Source: Bacillus sp. FJAT-26390 (GTDB lineage: Bacteria > Bacillota > Bacilli > Paenibacillales > Paenibacillaceae). From it: 64,000 nt of DNA. Where the stretch lies: positions 936,519-1,000,518 of the forward strand of contig NZ_MAQX01000011.1 of assembly GCF_001682865.1 (NCBI RefSeq), in the 5' to 3' direction. Positions 8,390 through 17,155 of the stretch are shown one piece after another (within the stretch, counting starts at the first letter, position 1; every line of letters begins with the position of its first letter). The notes under the pieces are model-generated. The model was not told the DNA's origin and ran no database searches. It saw only the letters and a program-made list of their open reading frames with translations. A program made the position numbers and the translations under genes.

Positions 8390-8757
8390 TAATCAACCCC
8401 ACTTTTGACGTTTTCGCAGCTGCCTGATTTTCACGTGGCATACGGCTGGCTGCGTGTTTCACAGATGTTATTACAACTCCTGCAACTTAAATCACTTTAT
8501 TAAATATAAAGTTGAAGCCCCTATTTGTCAATGTTCCACAGAGAGTTCACAAATTGTTCTCAAAGCTGTCAAAAACGCATTATTGCAACGTTTTTCAAGC
8601 CTCTCGGACACATAGTTCGACCTGTCAGCATGAAGGACTCTCTACCCTACATTGTGCACCAAACCCATGGTCAATTATGTATGCTGTCCGAAACGTATAT
8701 TTACGCTGGCAAGGCAAAAACTAAAGCCATTATCGTATGAATGGGGGTCCGTTCTTT
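8390..8757. other. Divergent intergenic region between ctaC and the YhcN-like gene
   Basis: It holds the ctaC promoter at 8503-8531 and a leader of about 105 nt. I found no convincing ORF; small frames here have neither a ribosome site nor a family signature. A promoter for the plus-strand spore lipoprotein must lie near 8690-8745, but I could not match a forespore (SigG/SigF) consensus with confidence. Confidence 0.5.
8503..8531 (-). promoter_or_regulatory. SigA promoter for ctaCDEFG
   Basis: Minus strand TTGACA (8526-8531), exact 17-bp spacer, TATATT (8503-8508). It gives a leader of roughly 100 nt before ctaC. I saw no clear cre or other operator overlapping it. Confidence 0.7.
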
Positions 8758-9486
8758 ATGTTAAAACGAATGGCCGCACTGATGCTTTCCGCAATCGTCT
8801 TATCAACTGCCGCCGGTTGCAATTACAAAGAGTTTGCCCAGAATAGCGACACCGATTACGGCAGCCGTCAAGTAAACGATCCGAAAATGCTTGGCGGCAA
8901 GTCGTATGGTCCAACGTCAAATAATCCGCATCAGCATGACAACGCATTTTTCGAATACAGCTCCGTTATTTCAAGAAAAGTGTCTGATCTTAATGGCGTT
9001 GCCTCTGCTATCGTCATGCTGACGGACAAAAATGCTTACGTAGCATTGATGCTGGATTGGACAGCGGTTGGCACCCGCAATCACGGCGGCAAAACGGAAC
9101 AAGACAATACCGGAACGAATGAAGGAGTCTATAATCATGATACCGGTAGTCCTTACGGCAACAGCCGCGTGCTCGTCTCGCCCTACAATTCCTACTTTTC
9201 CGTCAACGATATTAATGATTTGTCAGATGAGCTTAAGCAAACCGTCGCGCTAAGAGTTCGTGAACTCGCCCCAACGGTGCAAGAGGTTCACATTTCAGCT
9301 AACATGGAGTTCGTCAATTACTTCAATGAATTTGCCAAGGAGGCTTGGGGCGGACGGTCGCTTATGCCTTGGGTTGATTCCTTTAATAAGATCGTTAAGT
9401 ATCACTTTGCCGGCGGCAAGGAGATGCCTGCTCCTATCACACAGCCAGGAACTTACAGCCCTTCCGAGGCCCAAATGGATCAATAA
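8758..9486 (+). CDS. YhcN/YlaJ-family spore lipoprotein
   Basis: About 242 residues. The signal peptide MLKRMAALMLSAIVLSTAA ends in lipobox TAAGC, so the mature protein is lipid-anchored. The body has the YhcN/YlaJ pattern: ISRKVSDLNGVASAIVMLTDKNAYVAL (a BON-like alpha/beta unit) and the second unit ELKQTVALRVRELAPTVQEVHISAN. Members are sporulation or germination lipoproteins of the forespore inner membrane. The start at 8758 has GGGGGT 9 nt upstream; an ATG at 8737 is in frame but lies before that site. A stretch of Gly/Asn/His/Asp-rich sequence (about residues 110-140) looks like a flexible insertion. The gene stands alone and ends in a bidirectional terminator. Confidence 0.8.
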   Translation: MLKRMAALMLSAIVLSTAAGCNYKEFAQNSDTDYGSRQVNDPKMLGGKSYGPTSNNPHQHDNAFFEYSSVISRKVSDLNGVASAIVMLTDKNAYVALMLDWTAVGTRNHGGKTEQDNTGTNEGVYNHDTGSPYGNSRVLVSPYNSYFSVNDINDLSDELKQTVALRVRELAPTVQEVHISANMEFVNYFNEFAKEAWGGRSLMPWVDSFNKIVKYHFAGGKEMPAPITQPGTYSPSEAQMDQ

Positions 9487-9511
9487 AAAAATCGCTTCTA
9501 TTATATATAGC

Positions 9512-9547
9512 AAAAAAAAGACTCTTCGACCGAAGAGCCTTTTTTTT
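9512..9547. terminator. Bidirectional terminator between converging genes
   Basis: CTCTTCG-AC-CGAAGAG stem flanked by A8 on the left and T8 on the right. It serves the YhcN-like gene on the plus strand and the aldo/keto reductase on the minus strand. Confidence 0.9.
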
Positions 9548-9564
9548 GCGTTGCTTCTATTATA

Positions 9565-10539
9565 TTAGCGCATCGGCGAGAACGTACTAACCCCTGCTAA
9601 GATCGCATCTGTCTGAGCGAGCAGCTCATCCGGCAATGCGATATCGATGGCCTTCACGTTCTCTTCGATTTGTGCCGGACGGCTAGAGCCGATAATGGCT
9701 GAGCTTACATTTGGCTGGCGCAGCACCCAAGCAAGCGAGAATTGTGACAAGGTCGCGCCAATGGTTGCAGCAAGCGCTTCGAGCTTCCCGGCAACCTGCA
9801 GCACATCCTCGCGCAGATAGCTGTTAAGAATGCCGTTTGTCTTATCGTTTGCTGCACGGCTGTCAGACGGAACGGCTTGACCCGGCTTGTACTTACCAGT
9901 TAGAACGCCTTGAGCCAGCGGGGAAAATACAACCTGACCCATTCCTTCCTGCTCGCTTGTACGGATGACGTCTTGCTCAATATATCGCTCGAACATATTA
10001 TAAATCGGTTGGTTCGATATGAGCGGGCGCAGTCCAAGTCGCTTGCTCGTTGCAGCAGCATCCGTAATTTGTGCAGCCGTCCATTCGCTGATCCCGGTAT
10101 AGAGCACTTTACCTTGAGCGGTCAAATCATCAAGCGCACGAAGCGTTTCTTCAACCGGCGTATCGGAATCAAAGCGATGGCATTGATACAGATCAATGTA
10201 ATCGGTGCCGAGCCGCTTCAGGCTCGCCTCGCATTGCTCGACAATATGTTTTCTGGATAATCCCCGGTCATTGGGACCTGAGCCCATTGGGAAAAATACT
10301 TTAGTTGCAAGCACATAGCTGCTGCGGTTATATTCTTTTAAGGCATGTCCCATTACCTTCTCTGCTTCACCATTATTGTAAGCGTTAGCAGTGTCAAAGA
10401 AATTAATGCCGATATCATATGCTTTATGAATGCATGCCTGGGCTGTCTCGGCTTCCGTCGCCGTTCCGTACGTTAACCAGCTGCCAAGACCGATTTCGCT
10501 AACTTTAAGACCGCTTTTGCCAAGTTTTCTATATTTCAT
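9565..10539 (-). CDS. Aldo/keto reductase
   Basis: A 324-residue NADPH-dependent oxidoreductase of the Kv-beta/YghZ-like aldo/keto reductase group. The catalytic tetrad can be placed at Asp49 and Tyr54 (FFDTANAYNNGEAE), Lys80 (YVLATKVFF) and His121 (DLYQCHRFD). The cofactor segment SSAIIGSSRPAQIEENV lies near the C-terminus. AGGAGTG precedes the ATG. It is transcribed divergently from an HxlR-type regulator, which may control it, a common arrangement for redox-stress oxidoreductases. The physiological substrate cannot be inferred. Confidence 0.9.
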   Translation of the reverse strand: MKYRKLGKSGLKVSEIGLGSWLTYGTATEAETAQACIHKAYDIGINFFDTANAYNNGEAEKVMGHALKEYNRSSYVLATKVFFPMGSGPNDRGLSRKHIVEQCEASLKRLGTDYIDLYQCHRFDSDTPVEETLRALDDLTAQGKVLYTGISEWTAAQITDAAATSKRLGLRPLISNQPIYNMFERYIEQDVIRTSEQEGMGQVVFSPLAQGVLTGKYKPGQAVPSDSRAANDKTNGILNSYLREDVLQVAGKLEALAATIGATLSQFSLAWVLRQPNVSSAIIGSSRPAQIEENVKAIDIALPDELLAQTDAILAGVSTFSPMR

Positions 10540-10695
10540 TTGCCAACACTCCTCTTAGTCATTTCCCGCTGTACTCAAGTAGTAGTGTATAGCACTTCAT
10601 TCTCTAATTAAAGTAGTGAATGTTTTTTCATTTTATTATCTCTAATATATATACTATACTTATTGTTAGTAGCATACGGAGAGGAGGTCCACCAA

Positions 10696-11028
10696 TTGAG
10701 CGCACATAATTACATCCCTAAAGAGCCTGTGAACATCGAGTGCAATATCGAGAAGACGCTGGACGTTATCGGAGGAAAATGGGCTTTTCTAGTCATTCGA
10801 GAATTATTTTGCGGCACCAGAAGATTCGGAGAAATACAGCGGTTAATTCCTGCGGTAAGCCCTCGCGCGTTAACAAGCACGCTCCGTCATCTGGAAGAGA
10901 AGGGCGTGCTTGAACGCAAGGTATTTCCAACCGTACCGGTTACGGTCGAGTATACGCTGACACCAAAGGGTGAAGATCTGCATCATATTTTAAAAGAAAT
11001 GAAGCGTTGGGCTGCAATGTGGACTTAG
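10696..11028 (+). CDS. HxlR-family transcriptional regulator
   Basis: About 110 residues with the HxlR winged helix: CNIEKTLDVIGGKWAFLVIRELFCGTRRF, then SPRALTSTLRHLEEKGVLERKV and a wing ending VEYTLTPKGEDL. The N-terminal Cys before the recognition unit is where redox-sensing HxlR/YodB proteins carry their reactive thiol, and a second Cys lies in LFCGT. The start is the TTG at 10696, 7 nt after GAGAGGAGGT; the TTG at 10663 is less likely. It faces the aldo/keto reductase across a 156-bp AT-rich promoter region. Electrophile or quinone sensing is an inference. Confidence 0.85.
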   Translation: MSAHNYIPKEPVNIECNIEKTLDVIGGKWAFLVIRELFCGTRRFGEIQRLIPAVSPRALTSTLRHLEEKGVLERKVFPTVPVTVEYTLTPKGEDLHHILKEMKRWAAMWT

Positions 11029-11037
11029 CTTAACGCT

Positions 11038-11904
11038 TCACTTCAGCAAATGATCTGGCAGCGATTTTGTGCTGGCTTGAAAACGGTCGATAGCCGTTTG
11101 ATAGACACGCCGATCACTTTCATTTTGGGACAACCGTTCAAGGCGGAGCAGCTCCGCCTCAAACTGCTCGATCAGCATCGAAACGCGCTCTTTCGGCTTG
11201 GATTGCGAATTTTTCGGCTGCTTGCTCTCCTCGCCTGTTTGAAGAAGCAGTTCACCGTTGCTGTCGATTTGTGCAAAAAACACTTCTTCTTCTTTCAGAT
11301 TTCTTTTTGTCAGCTCATGCAGCAGCCATTGTCGATCAAGACCAAGCTGATCAAGCACTTCATCTTGAATATCCCCGTCCATCAGCACGGTCTGTGCTTC
11401 CCGCTCAATCGGCATTTTCCATCCAAGCACATCAGGCGTAATAGGCTGATATTCCTTCTTCAGCATTACATTGACTTCACCGCTCGATTCCATGACCGCA
11501 AACTCCACGTCCGCCACGCGGTACACGTCTTTTTTCCGCAATTGCTCTAGCATTTCATCCAAGGTCAATCGTTCTTTATGCAAATTCTTTTTGAGCAGCT
11601 GGCCGTCTTTAATAAGAACCGTCCCTTTTCCATCAATGAAATTTCGGGCTTTTTTGCTTTTCATCGTCAAAAATTCCATCGCGACAGAAACGCTTACCCA
11701 CACCGCTAACGAAACCATTCCCAAAAACCATAAATTATCGAGATCAAGCGAGATATAGGCAGCAATGTTACCTATAGATATCCCTGTTATGTACTCGAAT
11801 AGAGACAGCTGAGAAATTTGACGTTTGCCTAACACCTTCGTGAGCGCAAATAAAATAACGATTGCCGCTAACGTACGAAGGACAATTTCAATCCAACTTG
11901 GCAT
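11038..11904 (-). CDS. DUF421 membrane protein (YetF/YdfR family)
   Basis: A 288-residue protein with three N-terminal transmembrane helices (IVLRTLAAIVILFALTKVLG, ITGISIGNIAAYISL, LWFLGMVSLAVWVSVSVAME) followed by the cytoplasmic DUF421 alpha/beta domain with GKGTVLIKDGQLLKKNL, LTLDEMLEQLRKKDVY and VADVEFAVMESSGEVNV. A charged C-terminal extension of about 70 residues (PKNSQSKPKER...) looks helical. Family members in Bacillus are linked to spore germination and membrane quality, but their biochemical role is unknown. AAAGGGGG precedes the ATG. The gene converges on the HxlR gene with a 9-bp gap. Confidence 0.85.
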   Translation of the reverse strand: MPSWIEIVLRTLAAIVILFALTKVLGKRQISQLSLFEYITGISIGNIAAYISLDLDNLWFLGMVSLAVWVSVSVAMEFLTMKSKKARNFIDGKGTVLIKDGQLLKKNLHKERLTLDEMLEQLRKKDVYRVADVEFAVMESSGEVNVMLKKEYQPITPDVLGWKMPIEREAQTVLMDGDIQDEVLDQLGLDRQWLLHELTKRNLKEEEVFFAQIDSNGELLLQTGEESKQPKNSQSKPKERVSMLIEQFEAELLRLERLSQNESDRRVYQTAIDRFQASTKSLPDHLLK

Positions 11905-12346
11905 CTTGACTTCCCCCTTTCCATTTCTAGAGTATCCAGAAAGGTAAAAGTCATGCGTCTTTCAATAAGATGTTGCATTTCATTGCGAAGTATAGTATTA
12001 TAAAAAGAACGTATTATATTTAACCCCAGCAAATCCCCAGTAAGATTCAACGTTTTCCTCGGATTTTGATTTCTTTGCTGTTAATTCTCAAACCTGTTAC
12101 GTGATGTATTTCTGATTCACACTGGCGCGGTCTTCGGAGCCGCGAGGACGGAAGAGAGGTAGGGCTTTCGTTGTTTTAGAATGCGAGTTTAAGACAACTT
12201 GGTACACATGCTGTTTGCTGTTAACAAGGGGATTCCATACGGCCTTTCGCTCATGAAGAGGTCCGGTTAAATATAAGATACACAAGGGCTGTCCGGCTAG
12301 TTCATTAATGTGCTAGCAGGGCAGCCCTATCCAATTTCCAATACCT
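11905..12346. other. Non-coding gap between the DUF421 gene and ribA
   Basis: AT-rich near the DUF421 promoter, then moderately GC-rich. It contains a hairpin CGCGGTCTTCGGAGCCGCG at about 12126 without a T-run and the ribA terminator at 12285-12328. Small minus-strand frames (11868-12050, 12097-12285) have no ribosome site or family signature, so I call no gene. Confidence 0.5.
12285..12328 (-). terminator. Hairpin after the GTP cyclohydrolase II gene
   Basis: AGGGCTGCCC pairs with GGACAGCCCT, and CTAG/CTAG pairs inside the loop. The 3' tail on the minus strand is only moderately T-rich (TTGTGTATCTT), so termination may be imperfect. Confidence 0.55.
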
Positions 12347-13084
12347 TTATTCGTTCGGACAAGCTGATGCTGCAAAATGGCCGGAACGAATTATTTTTGT
12401 ATCCAAGTACCGTTCATTATACTCCGAGCGGTCTCCCCAAAGCGGAATACGGTTCGCTACGTCAAGTCCAGCAGCCTTCAGCGCATCAAGCTTTTTCGGA
12501 TTATTCGTAATCAAGGAGACAGGCTTTGACCTCAGCGCCTTTAATACACGGATCGCATCGCTATAGCTGCGGGCGTCGTCAACAAAACCGAGCTCCACAT
12601 TAGCCTCTACCGTATCGTAGCCCTTCTCTTGCAGCAAATAAGCCATCGCTTTGCTGAACAGTCCAATGCCCCTGCCTTCATGATTCGCCAAATAAAATAA
12701 AGCGCCTGTTCCTTTCTCAACAATCATACGCATCGATTCATGCAGCTGATAGCCGCAATCGCACCGTTTGCTTCCGAAAATGTCGCCTGTGTGGCATATG
12801 CTGTGCATGCGTATCCAAGCTTCCTCCGCTTGCTCAAAGTCTCCATACACAAGCACGCTTGACTGCTGCATCTCCGCCAAATTAATGGCTGATAGCTTCT
12901 CGATAATTTGCTCTGCATCGTCCAGCTTTTCATCACATAGCAGCCAGCAATACCACTGAAAAATCGCTTCGCCTTCCTCCATCTTCACAGGAAGCTGGAT
13001 CGGCCCAACCAAATATAAAATACCTTTGTCGCTTTCAATGACTCTGATTTTGTGATCAACGATGGAAACCGCTTCTGTAAGCAT
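12347..13084 (-). CDS. ribA: GTP cyclohydrolase II (RibA-type), stand-alone
   Basis: A 245-residue enzyme that opens GTP to 2,5-diamino-6-ribosylamino-pyrimidinone phosphate, the first step of riboflavin synthesis. The zinc motif is complete: RMHSICHTGDIFGSKRCDC with Cys97, Cys108 and Cys110. The Asp-x-Arg of the catalytic region (VDDARSY, Asp170/Arg172) and the GTP-binding LITNNPKKLDAL are also present. The usual RQEGRGIGL reads NHEGRGIGL here, an unusual substitution just before the invariant EGR. There is no RibB domain and no other rib gene nearby, so this may be a paralog for another deazaflavin, pteridine or toxoflavin-like pathway. A perfect hairpin lies upstream at 13107-13131. Confidence 0.85.
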   Translation of the reverse strand: MLTEAVSIVDHKIRVIESDKGILYLVGPIQLPVKMEEGEAIFQWYCWLLCDEKLDDAEQIIEKLSAINLAEMQQSSVLVYGDFEQAEEAWIRMHSICHTGDIFGSKRCDCGYQLHESMRMIVEKGTGALFYLANHEGRGIGLFSKAMAYLLQEKGYDTVEANVELGFVDDARSYSDAIRVLKALRSKPVSLITNNPKKLDALKAAGLDVANRIPLWGDRSEYNERYLDTKIIRSGHFAASACPNE

Positions 13085-13106
13085 AAAGGCATGCTCCTGA
13101 CCTATT

Positions 13107-13131
13107 CATAATAGTCGCTTGAACTATTATG
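13107..13131 (-). promoter_or_regulatory. Perfect 9-bp inverted repeat in the ribA leader
   Basis: CATAATAGT - 7 nt - ACTATTATG, 22 bp before the ribA start. It could be a repressor operator (MarR-type spacing) or an RNA hairpin. There is no T-run, so it is not a terminator. It does not match the FMN riboswitch. Confidence 0.5.
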
Positions 13132-13196
13132 AGCCCGAAGCAATGGGGTTATGCCCACCCTAATTTCACGGATAGGCATCCACCCCTAGCTACCTT

Positions 13197-16088
13197 CTAT
13201 CCAAGCTTTGTCTCATGAATCTCGGCCGTTACTCCTTCAGGCACTTTAATGCTCACTTTCGCATGCGCTGGATAAGCAACCTCCAGCTTCATCGCCGAAC
13301 CGCCCTGCTCCAAGCGCCAAGAAACACCGATTCTGCCTCCGCCTGGATGCGGGACGCTTCCTTTCGCCCAAGCAAGTCCGCATAGATTAGGCGCGATTTC
13401 CACCTCAGTCCATGCTGCAGTCAATGCTTTTACGCCTAACAGCTCGCGCCCTAGGAAATAGGCTGGTGCCGAGGACCAAGCGTGGCAGTGGCTGCGGGTT
13501 AGCATATCCTCATGCGCGCGATTTTCGGAGAAGTTTGGATACATCTCCCAGCAGGTCGTTGCCCCGTTGTCGATCATGACGCCATAATGATGACGGATGT
13601 CATCTATGATTTGCTGCGCGTTGCCTGACTTCGCAAGTGCTTCATAATAGAAGAAAGACATAAACGGACTGCCGATTTGCACAAAATGCGCTGGCGGCTG
13701 CTGCATATATTTCGATAGACGCTCATAACGCTCGCCGATTGCCACCTCGGTCAAAGTCGCAACAACCTGCGTCTGCATGCTGAGCACCTCTGATCTGCGC
13801 CCATCCGCATGAATGCAGTCGATATACGCCTGATTCTGTTCATCCCATAAATGCTCGTTAATCGCGCTCGTCAGCTTCTTCGCTTCGTCCGCAAACCATG
13901 CAGCACCCGCAGCGTCGTCAACGATTGCCGCTAATTCAGCTGTCGCAAGCAGCGTTTTGACTAAAAACATATTTTGATGCGTCACGACTCCGTCATTAGG
14001 CTGATCGATCGGCGACCAATCGAGGAAATTCCAGCCCTGTATGTTAAAGAGGCCGTTTCCGTCGATTTTCTCCAAGTAGTGCTTCAGCGTAAACTGCATA
14101 TGCGCGTACATTTCCTTCGCAAAATCACGGTCTCCCGTCTGCAAATAATACTCATGGCAAGCTAGCGCCCAGAAAAAAGTCCAGTTCGGAATGACGCTGT
14201 TCCAACCGCTTGGCACTTGATTGACAAGCAGCGGAGTCTGATCCTTGGAGCCCGGAACGAGCTTGAGACAACGTTTGACGATGTCGTTTACGCCGTACAA
14301 ATAGTTGCTGATAAGCGCCTCGTTGCGGCTATCCCCCACCCAAAATACCTGCTCGTAAGCCGGGCAATCAACGAAGGTATCTTCCATGCAAAGCTTCGTC
14401 GTATGCTGGCTAATTTGCCAAATATCATTTAGCAGCGGATCCGAGCATTGGAATTTGCCGATTTCGGCAACCGGATAATTGCTCTGCAAGCAGGTCAGAC
14501 CATAAAATTTAACAGGCTTCGTCGCCCCCCGCACGGTTACCATCTGATAACGGAAGCCGCGTCTTACCGAGGATACATATACTTGTCTACCTTGTCTGCA
14601 TACGTACCGGATCGTATTATCTAGTCCGTATGTGTCTTGCCTGTAATGGCTGTTCATATATTCAAAGCCGTAAAAGTCAATAACCGTGCCCGCATCCGCA
14701 TCTACCTCGAACGTCAAATAACCGGAATATTCTTTGCCAAAATCAATAATGAGCTCCGTATCCATCCCGTGGAAAATCGGAACCGTTCCTGCCTCCGCAT
14801 TCGGAATGACCATTTGCTGCAGCGATGCCGGAATCGCAAGCGCCGTACTCTCCTTCTTATACACGCATAAGGCAAATACATCGGCCTCGCTGACGAATTT
14901 GTTCGGAATCGGCTTCACCCATTCGGCATATTTCGATAAGTCTCCCGCCGAGGCAACCGAGCCCGTGACCTCCAAATAAAGAGGATGTTTGCGATTAAAC
15001 GGCTGCCTTCCTTGATGATCGATTTGAACAGCCGTATCGAATGGCCCAATCGAACAAAACACCGAATGCGCTTCACCAGCGTCTTCCCAAGGCGATCGGA
15101 AAACAAATGGCTTCTCACAATAAAGCCCCAGATGAATAATGCCGGGATGCGACTGGCCGGACACGTCGACAAGCAGCAGATGCTCACCGGCTTCAAGCTC
15201 CAGCTCCGCGTAGCGCTCAACGTCATTTCTGCCAAAGGCATCAATAACCTTTCCGTTTAGCGTAACTGCAACGATTCCTTCGCCAAATGCGGCACCAAGC
15301 ACAACCGATGCAGGCTCTTCTAATACCAATTGCGTCGCCGCATAACCTATATATTCGAGATGATTCGAATGATTTTCACTGCCTGCTGCCAAATGATTGC
15401 GCACATCTATTGCAGCTGTCCAGTGGAAGGTTTTTATTTGGTTAAGCGCTTCTACGCGCTGCGGATAAACCTGCTCTTCCGTCAGAAGAGGAATATCACG
15501 GGGAATTAATGTCGTCCATGGCCCTTCCCCTACTGCCGCTATGACGAGCGCCGAAGCCCAGCCTATATCGGAATAATCACGTTCCTTCCAGCTGTCATCC
15601 CACTCCGAGGCATCCACATATTCAGAGAAAGCGTGCTGGCAAGCCATACGTGTAGCTCTTGAATGCTGACCGAGATAACGGGACGTCCGCCATGACTGAT
15701 CGCTGCTCACGGTCTCCAGCAGGCTGCCGTCCTCGCTCAGCAAATCCAGCTGTGCCAGCAATCCGCCGCGACCGCGGATATAATAAAAGGTCGTTATGCC
15801 AAAATGCATGACCAGCACCGCAATCGTATTCTGCTTACCGCGCTCAAGCAAATGTCCAACCTCATACGTATCATAGGATTGCTCAGTCTGCCAAGAACGG
15901 ACGGGGCCGCGCCCCAGCCTCTTTCCATTGATATACAATACATATCTTGAATCCGCCGTTATGCGGAGCGAGCTGTCGCTCCAGCCTTCCTGCGGTACCA
16001 TAAAGGTTTTGCGGAAGCAGTGCCACTCATTGCGAGGGCTCTCCTCACCTTGTGTCCATATCCAATTTGCCTGCCATGCACGACTCAT
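13197..16088 (-). CDS. Alpha-L-rhamnosidase (GH78)
   Basis: About 963 residues, the length of a full GH78 enzyme. The N-terminal beta-sandwich regions (WIWTQGEE..., SLRITADSRYVLYINGKRLGRGPVR) match the Bac_rhamnosid_N fold. The (alpha/alpha)6 catalytic barrel carries the hallmark TFVDCPAYEQVFWVGDSRN at about residues 571-589 with acidic catalytic residues. A C-terminal beta-sandwich follows (WSSAPAYFLGRELLGVK...). No signal peptide is seen, so it probably acts in the cytoplasm on imported rhamnosides. The ATG at 16088 has GAAGGAG upstream; a GTG at 16100 overlaps that site. It is transcribed away from an AraC regulator that likely controls it. Confidence 0.88.
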   Translation of the reverse strand: MSRAWQANWIWTQGEESPRNEWHCFRKTFMVPQEGWSDSSLRITADSRYVLYINGKRLGRGPVRSWQTEQSYDTYEVGHLLERGKQNTIAVLVMHFGITTFYYIRGRGGLLAQLDLLSEDGSLLETVSSDQSWRTSRYLGQHSRATRMACQHAFSEYVDASEWDDSWKERDYSDIGWASALVIAAVGEGPWTTLIPRDIPLLTEEQVYPQRVEALNQIKTFHWTAAIDVRNHLAAGSENHSNHLEYIGYAATQLVLEEPASVVLGAAFGEGIVAVTLNGKVIDAFGRNDVERYAELELEAGEHLLLVDVSGQSHPGIIHLGLYCEKPFVFRSPWEDAGEAHSVFCSIGPFDTAVQIDHQGRQPFNRKHPLYLEVTGSVASAGDLSKYAEWVKPIPNKFVSEADVFALCVYKKESTALAIPASLQQMVIPNAEAGTVPIFHGMDTELIIDFGKEYSGYLTFEVDADAGTVIDFYGFEYMNSHYRQDTYGLDNTIRYVCRQGRQVYVSSVRRGFRYQMVTVRGATKPVKFYGLTCLQSNYPVAEIGKFQCSDPLLNDIWQISQHTTKLCMEDTFVDCPAYEQVFWVGDSRNEALISNYLYGVNDIVKRCLKLVPGSKDQTPLLVNQVPSGWNSVIPNWTFFWALACHEYYLQTGDRDFAKEMYAHMQFTLKHYLEKIDGNGLFNIQGWNFLDWSPIDQPNDGVVTHQNMFLVKTLLATAELAAIVDDAAGAAWFADEAKKLTSAINEHLWDEQNQAYIDCIHADGRRSEVLSMQTQVVATLTEVAIGERYERLSKYMQQPPAHFVQIGSPFMSFFYYEALAKSGNAQQIIDDIRHHYGVMIDNGATTCWEMYPNFSENRAHEDMLTRSHCHAWSSAPAYFLGRELLGVKALTAAWTEVEIAPNLCGLAWAKGSVPHPGGGRIGVSWRLEQGGSAMKLEVAYPAHAKVSIKVPEGVTAEIHETKLG

Positions 16089-16259
16089 TTCAGCAACCAC
16101 TCCTTCGCCATATTACCTCTGATTGTACAGCAGCGAAAGAACGGACTAATGGGTTGATTACGACAAATATATAGGTGTAAAATGACATAAGAGTGGTTTG
16201 TAAGCGTAGACGAGTCACAAATGTCGGTTCCTATTTTGATAGCATTGGAGCGCTTCCAG

Positions 16260-17153
16260 ATGAAAAAAAATGTCATGCTCACCAAGGCCGAGCTTTATTT
16301 CAACGATGGGCTTTCGATATTCGTTAATCGGGTAAGTGAACGATTCGAGCTTCGCGAGCATGCGCATGAATTTGTGGAGATTTGTTACGTATGGGAAGGA
16401 AGCGGCTTTCATTATATTGGAGATAAGGCGCTGCGCGTAACGAAGGGGGATTTATTTTTGATTCCGATCGGCATCTCTCATGTATTTAGGCCCTCCTCCT
16501 CTGCCGCGGATAGTCGTCTAATTGTCGGCAACTGCATCTTTGAGCAGTCGATCCTAGAGTCCCTTACAAGCACGATGCCAAATACGCTAAACTCGTACCG
16601 CTTTAAACATATTGGCGCTGATGCCATGACGAGCTGGATCTCATTTCGCGAGCAAGCGCATGAATTCGGAGCATTATTCGACCGGATGCTTCAGGAGTTT
16701 CAACAAGCCCGGTTGGGCTTTCATACGATGCTGCTCGCTATGCTGCTCGAGCTGCTTCTGCTGCTTGAGCGCCGTTTAGAGACTGGGAGGCATAACAGCC
16801 CATCGCATGTTATCGAGCCCGGCGATCGTGTGGACACGCTTATCCACTATATGCGATCACATCTGCATGAGCCGATTTCGCTGCGAGACATTTCAAAGCA
16901 AGTTCAGCTTGGCGAGCGCCAGGTACAGCGGCTTATCCTTGCCTCAACGGGTCTTACGTTTACGAGCCTGCTGCGCAAGGAGCGCATTGAGCGAAGTTGT
17001 ATGCTGCTTGAACAAACAACAAAAACAGCGGCAGAAATCGCTCCGCTCGTCGGCTTGCACGACATGAAGCATTTCCACCGCTTGTTCAAGCAGCTTATCG
17101 GCATGACGCCTATTCAGTTTCGCCATGCATCACATGCTGCTGTAAAACAATGA
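16260..17153 (+). CDS. AraC-family transcriptional regulator with cupin sensor domain
   Basis: About 297 residues. The N-terminal cupin (AraC_binding) domain includes LREHAHEFVEICYVWEGSGF, ALRVTKGDLFLIPIGISHVF and is suited to sugar binding. The C-terminal two helix-turn-helix units read LHEPISLRDISKQVQLGERQ and TAAEIAPLVGLHDMKHFHRLF, ending in GMTPIQFR. The ATG at 16260 has GGAG 9 nt upstream; the ATG at 16221 lacks a ribosome site. It is divergent from the GH78 gene across a 171-bp shared region, so it is probably its sugar-responsive activator. It converges on the SDR gene with only 2 bp between stops. Confidence 0.9.
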   Translation: MKKNVMLTKAELYFNDGLSIFVNRVSERFELREHAHEFVEICYVWEGSGFHYIGDKALRVTKGDLFLIPIGISHVFRPSSSAADSRLIVGNCIFEQSILESLTSTMPNTLNSYRFKHIGADAMTSWISFREQAHEFGALFDRMLQEFQQARLGFHTMLLAMLLELLLLLERRLETGRHNSPSHVIEPGDRVDTLIHYMRSHLHEPISLRDISKQVQLGERQVQRLILASTGLTFTSLLRKERIERSCMLLEQTTKTAAEIAPLVGLHDMKHFHRLFKQLIGMTPIQFRHASHAAVKQ

Positions 17154-17155
17154 GG

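Noticed and set aside
12118..12152. GC-rich hairpin CGCGGTCTTCGGAGCCGCG
   Set aside because: No T-run and no gene end next to it; could be chance.
16198..16214. cre-like TGTAAGCGTAGACG upstream of the AraC gene
   Set aside because: Two mismatches at core positions, so too weak to call.
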